In this document: in pieces, positions 6,384 through 11,639 of the stretch
Layout of the letters: every line of letters starts with the position of its first letter
Numbering within the stretch: the stretch's first letter is position 1
Source of the DNA: Cellvibrionales bacterium UBA2511
GTDB taxonomy: Bacteria; Pseudomonadota; Gammaproteobacteria; Pseudomonadales; Porticoccaceae
Direction of reading: 5' to 3'
Assembly (NCBI GenBank): GCA_002341315.1
Contig: DDNV01000065.1
Span: forward strand, 1-11,639
Length of the DNA stretch: 11,639 nucleotides
Notes under the pieces: model-generated
What the model was told of the DNA's origin: nothing
Databases searched by the model: none
What the model saw: the letters and a program-made list of their open reading frames with translations, nothing else
Made by a program: the position numbers and the translations under genes

Positions 6384-8056
6384 TACAACTGCCCACCTGG
6401 AAATTCTTGCGCTGATCTCCCCTGTTTTATGGCAATCCCCCCCGCATCTATTAGCGGGCGTTTCTGCCAGACCTGCCATGCGGCCCAACCAGACATCAGG
6501 CCAACAATCAGCACCGTCAGGTCAAACCCCACGAATACCCAGTCGTTGGCCACCAGGCTATGCCAAAGGCCACGGTCTGTAGTGAGCAGGTTGAGCAACG
6601 GAAGCAAGCCAAAAGCGAGTCCTGCTATGGCCAGCTGCTCCACCCAGGCGCGATGGTTGGGACGGCACGCGGCATGGATGAGTACCATCAGCCAGGCCAA
6701 AAACATGAGATGTACCTCCCAGTCGGCACGACCCACCGACGCCACAGGTAAAAGACGGTTAGCCCAGAAATAGGCAGCAATACCGATAGGTAATCCCACC
6801 ACAGTGCCCACGTTGAGCTTTTCCACCAGTCGCAGTCCGAGATGGGGCAAGCTATGCTTCTTCTCCATCCGTTGACGCCGCTTGACTGCCCACAGCACCA
6901 GGCCGGTGGCGATCATGCCGCTGCCCAATAATCCGGAGAAAAAAAACAGCCAGCGCAGCACTGGCGGAGCAAATAGTCCCTCGTGCAGACCGACAAACAG
7001 ATCCCGGGCACCCTTTGCGGCCGATGTCGCCGGTGGCACCTGATGCAATAGCTCGCCGCTCACACCGTCAAATATCAGGCGCTCGCCGCCGCTGGCCACG
7101 CGGCGCTCGATATTCTCGTAGAAAATAATCCGGGCATTGCCATCACCGGGATGGCGGATATCAATACTGCGTATCCGGTGCTCGCCCCAGCGCTCTTCCG
7201 CCACTGCAATCAAATCATCCAGGGGAATCAGAGGTGCAGATTCGCCGGCTGATCCCATCAGGCCGGGAGGGTCAAACACCTCAGAAATGAACTGTTGCCG
7301 GGCCTCGTCGTCCACTCCGTAATGGGCAGCCACAATCAACGGCATATAGGAAAAGCCCATAAAGATGAGGCCAGAATATGTAATCATCAGGTGAAATGGC
7401 AAGGCCACCACACTCAACACATTGTGGGCATCCAGCCAGGAGCGCTGGCCCTTGCCGGGCCGGAAAGTGAAGAAATCCCTGAATATCTTTTTGTGAATAA
7501 TAATCCCGGTGATCAGGGCCACCAGCATGAACATCGTGGCAAAGCCGACGATAATGTCCGCCTGGGTGCGGGAGAGATAATGCAGACGCCAGTGCATCTG
7601 ATAAAGCAATTGCCCACCGCCGGTGTCCCGGGCAGAAAAGGGCTCACCGGTGTTACCATTCACCTGTAGCTCGCCACTGGTGGCGCTGGCGCCCGCCTTT
7701 GTTGACGCTCCCTGCCAGAAGATACCCGGGTATGGCTGATGGCGGCCAGCGGGCAGTGTCAAAAACCAGCGATCCGCCCCGGGAGCCTCGACTCGCAGGC
7801 GCTCGAGCAGGACCTGTGCGGTGTCGGTGCTATTCAGACCGGTTTGCGCTTGGGGCAATTCCGGTTGCATCCAGCGGTCGATCTCCGTATCGAAATAGCC
7901 GACAGTACCGGTCAGGAAGATAAAGAACAGCACCCACCCGAGCGTGAGTCCCACCCAGGTATGCAACCACGACATAGCCTGACGGAAACCACCTGCTGGG
8001 GAGCCGTCAGCTTTTGGAGAGCCGCCGAGACCCTTGCCAACGGGAGTACGCGTCAT
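6383..8056 (-). CDS. PepSY-domain inner-membrane protein, probable ferric-siderophore/haem-type reductase
   Basis: The 557-residue protein belongs to the PepSY-associated membrane family (PiuB/FoxB-like). The first helix (about 28-53) carries WLHTWVGL. A periplasmic PepSY-like region follows (about 55-160), then helices near 163-187 and 210-245 with HNVLS and PFHLM, a second periplasmic region (about 246-350) ending in VGLHEGLF, a helix near 366-391, and further helices to about 530. H32, H155, H159, H188, H211, H222 and H358 are near or within membrane segments. FoxB of Pseudomonas aeruginosa, a relative, is a di-haem membrane reductase that releases iron from siderophores, so these histidines are candidate haem ligands. 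The start overlaps the DUF3649 stop (ATGA) and the stop overlaps the DUF3325 start. Family is clear; substrate is inferred. Confidence 0.87.
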   Translation of the reverse strand: MTRTPVGKGLGGSPKADGSPAGGFRQAMSWLHTWVGLTLGWVLFFIFLTGTVGYFDTEIDRWMQPELPQAQTGLNSTDTAQVLLERLRVEAPGADRWFLTLPAGRHQPYPGIFWQGASTKAGASATSGELQVNGNTGEPFSARDTGGGQLLYQMHWRLHYLSRTQADIIVGFATMFMLVALITGIIIHKKIFRDFFTFRPGKGQRSWLDAHNVLSVVALPFHLMITYSGLIFMGFSYMPLIVAAHYGVDDEARQQFISEVFDPPGLMGSAGESAPLIPLDDLIAVAEERWGEHRIRSIDIRHPGDGNARIIFYENIERRVASGGERLIFDGVSGELLHQVPPATSAAKGARDLFVGLHEGLFAPPVLRWLFFFSGLLGSGMIATGLVLWAVKRRQRMEKKHSLPHLGLRLVEKLNVGTVVGLPIGIAAYFWANRLLPVASVGRADWEVHLMFLAWLMVLIHAACRPNHRAWVEQLAIAGLAFGLLPLLNLLTTDRGLWHSLVANDWVFVGFDLTVLIVGLMSGWAAWQVWQKRPLIDAGGIAIKQGRSAQEFPGGQL

Positions 8057-8331
8057 CCCGCCTGGCCCGTCAGTAACAGTCCGCCAGTCACCAACGCACA
8101 GGCGGGTATCATCAGACCCAACCAGACCTTGACGGGGCGACGTACCACAAATGTCCAGATCACCGCACCGGCATAGACAGCAAAGCTGAGCAGATTGCCA
8201 ACCAGCGCCGCTTCACCCCGGGGCATGGGCAAGATGCCGCCGAGGAAAATCCCCACCGCCGTGGCCAGCGCGTAGCCCCCAACGAGAGCGGCCGCAACCA
8301 GCGATGCCAAACGTCCCCCCGTTAATCCCAT
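8053..8331 (-). CDS. DUF3649-type small membrane protein
   Basis: This 92-residue hydrophobic protein has three likely membrane helices (about 8-34, 42-62 and 68-88), with VVRRPVKVW as the short positively charged loop before the third. It matches the DUF3649 family, found next to PepSY membrane proteins and TonB-dependent receptors in iron uptake loci; no reaction is established. A good AGAAGG ribosome-binding site lies about nine bases before ATG 8331. Its stop overlaps the PepSY ATG as ATGA. It is the first gene of the train that ends with tonB and sits downstream of the receptor gene, separated from it by a terminator. Confidence 0.82.
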   Translation of the reverse strand: MGLTGGRLASLVAAALVGGYALATAVGIFLGGILPMPRGEAALVGNLLSFAVYAGAVIWTFVVRRPVKVWLGLMIPACALVTGGLLLTGQAG

Positions 8332-8464
8332 TATTCAGTTACCTTCTATTACATCAGACATAAAACCACCCCTGGCGCCAGGCACCCGGGGTAGCGAAAA
8401 CCACATTCATACCGGGCATATCGCCCAATTTTTTCCCTTCTATCTATAAAGACGGATGAAAACC
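8332..8464 (-). promoter_or_regulatory. Leader region of the DUF3649-PepSY operon
   Basis: These 133 bases lie between the receptor terminator and the DUF3649 start. They contain a GC-rich palindrome CCTGGCGCCAGG (8371-8382) flanked by ACC/GGT arms (within 8365-8392), and on the minus strand this is followed by GGTTTT. The structure could be a partial terminator or attenuator governing how much message enters the downstream genes. A promoter should lie in the AT-rich part around 8430-8464, but I cannot fix its hexamers, and no convincing Fur box is visible. Confidence 0.4.
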
Positions 8465-8495
8465 AAAAAAGGGGCAATCCCATGTGGGTTTCCCC
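8465..8495 (-). terminator. Rho-independent terminator after the receptor gene
   Basis: Read on the minus strand, GGGG...CCCC (outer arms 8492-8495 and 8471-8474) closes a stem continued by AA/TT and CCC/GGG pairs with an ACAT loop, followed directly by TTTTTT (8470-8465). There is one mismatch and one bulged base. It begins 17 bases after the receptor stop codon, the right place to end its transcript. Confidence 0.82.
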
Positions 8496-8512
8496 TGCCA
8501 ATAAGCCTGAAA

Positions 8513-10783
8513 TCAGAAGCTGTACCGGGCACTAACAACAAATGAACGGCCGGGTTCCAGCAGAGGCTTTACCGTGGTGAATTCCTGTCCATAGCTGGCA
8601 CGGTCTGTGTAGTCATCGTCGGTCAGGTTGTCCACGGCAAAACGCAGGGACAGATGTTCCAACAGGGCATAATCGGCGTACAGATTGACGACGGTATAAC
8701 CTTCCTGCTTGGCACCGCTGCTCTCGATGTCATCGTTATCCAGCGCCACTTCCGCGTTCAGACCCAGGGACAGCCGTAGTGCCGGGAAATCGAGCACCCC
8801 ACTGACCGTAATCAGCTCCCCAAGGGGCACGGTAAAGTAGTTGCCGTCGTAGGAAGTGGCAGGTTCACCGTCTTTTTCCGACTCGATATTGGCGTATTTC
8901 AGATTGATCTCACCCCGGCTGCCGATATAGCCAAAAGACAGGTCGTAGCCATCAATATCAAAGTCCGCCACCAGCTCTGCGCCGCCGCCCCAGGATGGGG
9001 TGCGCCCGTTTTCGATACGGGTGCGATATGTGTTGGCCTCGGCCACAAAACCATTGAACTGTCCGCGTATACCCAAAGTATGATTGCTGGCTTCAACAGC
9101 TTTCAGACCGGTATAACTCCAGTCGCCGTTGAGGATAAAATTCTCTGCCAGCGCAGCGCCACCCCAAACTTCGGCGTAGCCGGCGTTCAAAGTAATGTAG
9201 TCATTCAGACGAACTTCCCCGAACAGGTTCCCGCTCACACCTGAATCATCGTGGCGGGAATCATCCGTGCCGGTAAAATCCTGGCGGTGGTAGCGCAACC
9301 CGTAGGAAAGATTGACCCTATCGCCTAACGGTTGGCGAAACTGAATGAAAGCACCCATGTTTTCCGCCTCTTCTTCCAGATCCGGATCACCGGAAAACTG
9401 GAATACGGCGCTATCATCGTAGTAGTCAAAACCAGCCGTAATGTCGGCAAAACTGGCGTACAGAGTATTCTTCGCGGTGGCGGAAACGCTCTCGGTTATG
9501 CCGGTGTAGACAATGGTCCGGGCAGGATCACTCAGTGGCTTTTCTCGTGTATCCAGCTCGGTTTCACTCTTGGCAATAGTGACGATGGGGTTCCAGTAAC
9601 CCGAGCCTGTTTCCCGGCTGTAGTTAAAACTGGTGTTGCGCCGGGTCAGGTCGTAAACACGGGATTCTGGTACCGGACGACCAGCGGTAAGTCCGACAAA
9701 ATTCGCTCGGTAGGGGCGGTCGGCCTCGTCGTTGACATACTCGTGGGATAGCTCAAAGCGACCGACTTGCCCGTTTTCGTAGGCTATCTTCCCCAGGCCG
9801 CTGAGCAGACCCGGGGCAGTATGACGCACCGTATCGCCGTCGCCATTTTCATAATCATTACCGTCGGTATGGTTGAGATAGCCCAGAAATTCAAAGCCCC
9901 CGCTGCGCCCATAGAGCGATCCGGCCGTTGTCACCTGATCGCCATTAGAGGCATATCGGCTATTCACAAAACCGCCCAGGGAGCGGTCAGGGTCTAGCAC
10001 ATCCGCCACATCCACGGTCTCGTAAACCAGACTACCACCCAACGCGCCGGGGCCGTCATCAGCCGCCGCGACCCCAGCCGAGGCACGAACAGCCTTGAGC
10101 AGGGCCGGGTCAATCAGATTGGTAGCATTGTGGTGAAAAACCTTGTTGTTCTGCCGGGCACCATCCACCGTCACCAACATGGCAGTCTCTTCCACGCCTC
10201 GCACATAGACCTTCTGGTTGACAGGAATCGAGCCACCGACGGACACGGCGGATTCCCTGCGAAACAGGTCTTTCATATCCTGGGGTTGCAGTGCTCCAAT
10301 CTCATCACGGCCATAACCCACTGTGGTTTGGACACTGGCAATGGATGAGGCGCTGATTTTGACCGCGGGTAACGATGTGATGTCACCGGAAATGCTGCGC
10401 AGCGAATAACCTCCAGCACCTGTACTCACCAATTGACAGCCGCTATTGGCCAACAAAACCGAAAACCCTTCCTGTACGGTATAGAGACCTTCCAGCCCAT
10501 CACTTTGCATGCCCTCCAGCAATTTCGGATCAAAGGACAGGGGCACCCCGGCCGCCGCCGCAAACCGGGCCAGCACATCACTGAGCTTGCCCGCCGAAAT
10601 GGAGTAGCTGCGTTCTGCAACCGTTTCCTGTGCGTGGGCGGCGTGTGGCACAAAGGCAATAAAAGAGGTGGCGCCCGCAAGGGCGAAGGCCAGAGCCAGG
10701 ACGATCAACCTGGGTCTGGGAGTCGCTGCTCTTGCGTAAGGCGTCGAGTTGTCGTTGGATTGCTGGTGCTGCTTTGTCTTCAT
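8513..10783 (-). CDS. TonB-dependent transducer receptor, STN domain plus haem-receptor-like plug and barrel
   Basis: This 756-residue outer-membrane receptor has a long signal peptide (about 1-51, AHA before QE), an STN signalling domain (about 57-127, with YSISAGKLSDVLARFAAAAG), a possible TonB box around PAVKISA (139-145), a plug (about 150-260) and a 22-strand-type barrel ending in the typical terminal Phe (SARYSF). The plug pattern VDGARQ...HHN...DPALLKAV...GPGALGG...YETVD resembles haem/haemoglobin receptors such as HemR/HmuR; H218 falls near the plug histidine of that group. The barrel FRAP and NPNL motifs are not recognisable (AEVWGG and GLKAVEAS lie there), and no histidine sits between them. 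The STN domain and neighbouring FecR indicate that it also signals substrate binding, as FecA and HasR do. The substrate is uncertain: haem-like or a siderophore. Confidence 0.9.
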   Translation of the reverse strand: MKTKQHQQSNDNSTPYARAATPRPRLIVLALAFALAGATSFIAFVPHAAHAQETVAERSYSISAGKLSDVLARFAAAAGVPLSFDPKLLEGMQSDGLEGLYTVQEGFSVLLANSGCQLVSTGAGGYSLRSISGDITSLPAVKISASSIASVQTTVGYGRDEIGALQPQDMKDLFRRESAVSVGGSIPVNQKVYVRGVEETAMLVTVDGARQNNKVFHHNATNLIDPALLKAVRASAGVAAADDGPGALGGSLVYETVDVADVLDPDRSLGGFVNSRYASNGDQVTTAGSLYGRSGGFEFLGYLNHTDGNDYENGDGDTVRHTAPGLLSGLGKIAYENGQVGRFELSHEYVNDEADRPYRANFVGLTAGRPVPESRVYDLTRRNTSFNYSRETGSGYWNPIVTIAKSETELDTREKPLSDPARTIVYTGITESVSATAKNTLYASFADITAGFDYYDDSAVFQFSGDPDLEEEAENMGAFIQFRQPLGDRVNLSYGLRYHRQDFTGTDDSRHDDSGVSGNLFGEVRLNDYITLNAGYAEVWGGAALAENFILNGDWSYTGLKAVEASNHTLGIRGQFNGFVAEANTYRTRIENGRTPSWGGGAELVADFDIDGYDLSFGYIGSRGEINLKYANIESEKDGEPATSYDGNYFTVPLGELITVSGVLDFPALRLSLGLNAEVALDNDDIESSGAKQEGYTVVNLYADYALLEHLSLRFAVDNLTDDDYTDRASYGQEFTTVKPLLEPGRSFVVSARYSF

Positions 10784-10914
10784 GGGTGTTCCCGTCGGTG
10801 TGTTGATTTGAAATAAAGGTATCTGACAGGTACACCGGACAGGTTTTAAAAAGGTATCACCACATGTTGAAAAAAGATTATAGCCAGCCTGGCGGGCATC
10901 GGCGGCTCACCGCT
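10784..10914 (-). promoter_or_regulatory. Receptor upstream region with nested direct repeats
   Basis: The 131 bases between fecR and the receptor start hold two different repeated words in mirror order: AAAGGTATC (10815-10823 and 10850-10858) outside and GACAGGT (10825-10831 and 10838-10844) inside, all in the same orientation. This is the expected place for an ECF-sigma promoter responding to the FecR system, but I cannot match it to a known FecI-type consensus. Nearer fecR, GCGG-TGAG-CCGC could form a hairpin right after its stop, and a T-run follows on the minus strand (10872-10877), but they are too far apart for a good terminator. Confidence 0.45.
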
Positions 10915-11639
10915 TTAGCTGGCTTTCAGCGTCACCCACCAAGGGGTAATACGGCTCACCTGCACCGGCAGGGTTTGCTGTAAAAGAGTCAGGCTGGCAT
11001 CAGTGTCATTGACAGGAAAAGCCCCGGAAACCCTGAGGCCGGCGACGGCCGGGTCACAGCGCAGCACACCGCGGCGGTAGCGGCCAAGCTCGCACACCAG
11101 ATCACTCAAATACATATCGCTGGCCATCAGCATGCCCTGCTCCCAGAGCTCGGCGTTATCCGAAGCACGCTCTGAGGGGTGAATCCGGGTGCTGGAGAAC
11201 AGGCGCTGCTCCCCTGCCGCCACCACAACTTTGCCGATGGCATCGTGGGGGGCAATCTGCACAGCGCCTTCATACACCGAAAGGCGAGTCTGGTCACCCA
11301 ATTGGTGAACAGTAAAGCGGGTACCCAATGCACGCAATTGCCCGTGATCAGTATGAACCAGGAACGGGCGGGCAACCGGAGCAGGGTCTTTGCCGGTAGT
11401 AATCAGGATCTCTCCCTGTAACAGGGTAAGACTGCGCACACTGTCAGTGAAGGACACATCGACTGCTGTTGCCGTATTCAGAACCAGTCGGGTGCCGTCC
11501 GCCAGATCAAAGGACTGTTGCTCACCAATGGTGGTATGAAGGTCTGACTGCCACTCCCTCCAGGGCTGTTGCCGATAAGCGACCCAGCTGGCGGGCGCAG
11601 CCATTAGCAACAACGCAAAAGTTTTCAGCGCCCGACGAC
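10915..11639 (-). CDS. FecR-type anti-sigma / sigma regulator (N-terminus outside window)
   Basis: The frame is open from the right edge to the TAA at 10915, giving about 240 residues of the C-terminal part. It begins inside or just before the single membrane helix (RRALKTFALLLMAAPASWVA). The periplasmic FecR domain follows: QSFDLADGTRLVLNTATAVDV, LLQGEI, PFLVHTDHGQLRALGTRFTV, LSVYEGAVQI and VVVAAGEQ. A C-terminal part (SDLVCELGRYRRGVLRCDPAVAGLRVSGAF) is typical of FecR proteins that contact an STN domain. The missing N-terminus should be the cytoplasmic sigma-binding region, and a FecI-like sigma gene is expected upstream. The TTG at 11613 is not a plausible start because homologous sequence continues to the edge. 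The gene lies directly upstream of the STN receptor, its likely partner. Confidence 0.92.
   Translation of the reverse strand, partial: RRALKTFALLLMAAPASWVAYRQQPWREWQSDLHTTIGEQQSFDLADGTRLVLNTATAVDVSFTDSVRSLTLLQGEILITTGKDPAPVARPFLVHTDHGQLRALGTRFTVHQLGDQTRLSVYEGAVQIAPHDAIGKVVVAAGEQRLFSSTRIHPSERASDNAELWEQGMLMASDMYLSDLVCELGRYRRGVLRCDPAVAGLRVSGAFPVNDTDASLTLLQQTLPVQVSRITPWWVTLKAS

Noticed and set aside
6384..6488. Longer N-terminus for the DUF3325 gene
   Set aside because: The extra 35 residues lie inside the PepSY coding sequence and do not resemble the family; the TAATG start at 6383 is better.
8332..8464. Fur box controlling the uptake genes
   Set aside because: No stretch here or in 10784-10914 gives a convincing match to the GATAAT-type Fur consensus by eye, so none is claimed.
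10862..10914. Rho-independent terminator after fecR
   Set aside because: The possible hairpins near 10880-10915 are weak or too far from the T-run; kept only as a remark in the upstream region.

Overview
The window looks like chromosomal DNA of a free-living, probably aquatic gammaproteobacterium. The ExbB/ExbD/TonB sequences, the NorR/Hmp pair and the DUF3649-PepSY-DUF3325 gene set all fit that class. GC content is moderate to high inside genes and falls sharply in the norR-hmp intergenic region. No genus can be named from the sequence alone. There are no tRNA or rRNA genes, insertion sequences or CRISPR arrays, and every gap between genes is under 200 bases.

Left part (1-3161), nitric oxide defence. 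A NorR-type sigma54 activator (minus strand) is divergent from hmp, a flavohaemoglobin NO dioxygenase (plus strand). The 175-base region between them carries two GT-N7-AC NorR-type sites and a correctly spaced -24/-12 sigma54 promoter pointing into hmp, so NO-responsive control of hmp can be read from the DNA. Downstream of norR, at the left edge and cut by it, is a small gene for a secreted Gly/Pro/Cys-rich repeat protein.

Middle (3285-8331), a minus-strand gene train for energised uptake and probably reduction of an iron compound. In transcription order it is DUF3649 membrane protein, PepSY-type membrane reductase, DUF3325 membrane protein, a small secreted helical protein (DUF6746-like, tentative), ExbB, ExbD and TonB. 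Most junctions overlap (ATGA or TAATG) or are 3 bases apart; the one real gap is 50 bases, before the small secreted protein.

Right part (8465-11639), surface receptor and its signalling partner, also on the minus strand. A FecR-type anti-sigma/regulator, whose N-terminus runs off the right edge, is followed by a TonB-dependent receptor with an N-terminal STN signalling domain and a haem-receptor-like plug. A rho-independent terminator follows the receptor. A FecI-type ECF sigma gene would be expected just beyond the right edge.

Working model (inference): the receptor binds an iron ligand, possibly haem-like, and signals through FecR to an off-window sigma factor. It is powered by the local TonB-ExbB-ExbD, while the PepSY protein with its DUF3649/DUF3325 partners handles reduction at the inner membrane. 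Points that stand out are the absence of the usual TonB membrane histidine, loss of the second haem-ligand region in the receptor barrel, a GAFSGA variant in NorR, the small secreted protein built into the exbBD-tonB train, and a nested repeat array upstream of the receptor gene.
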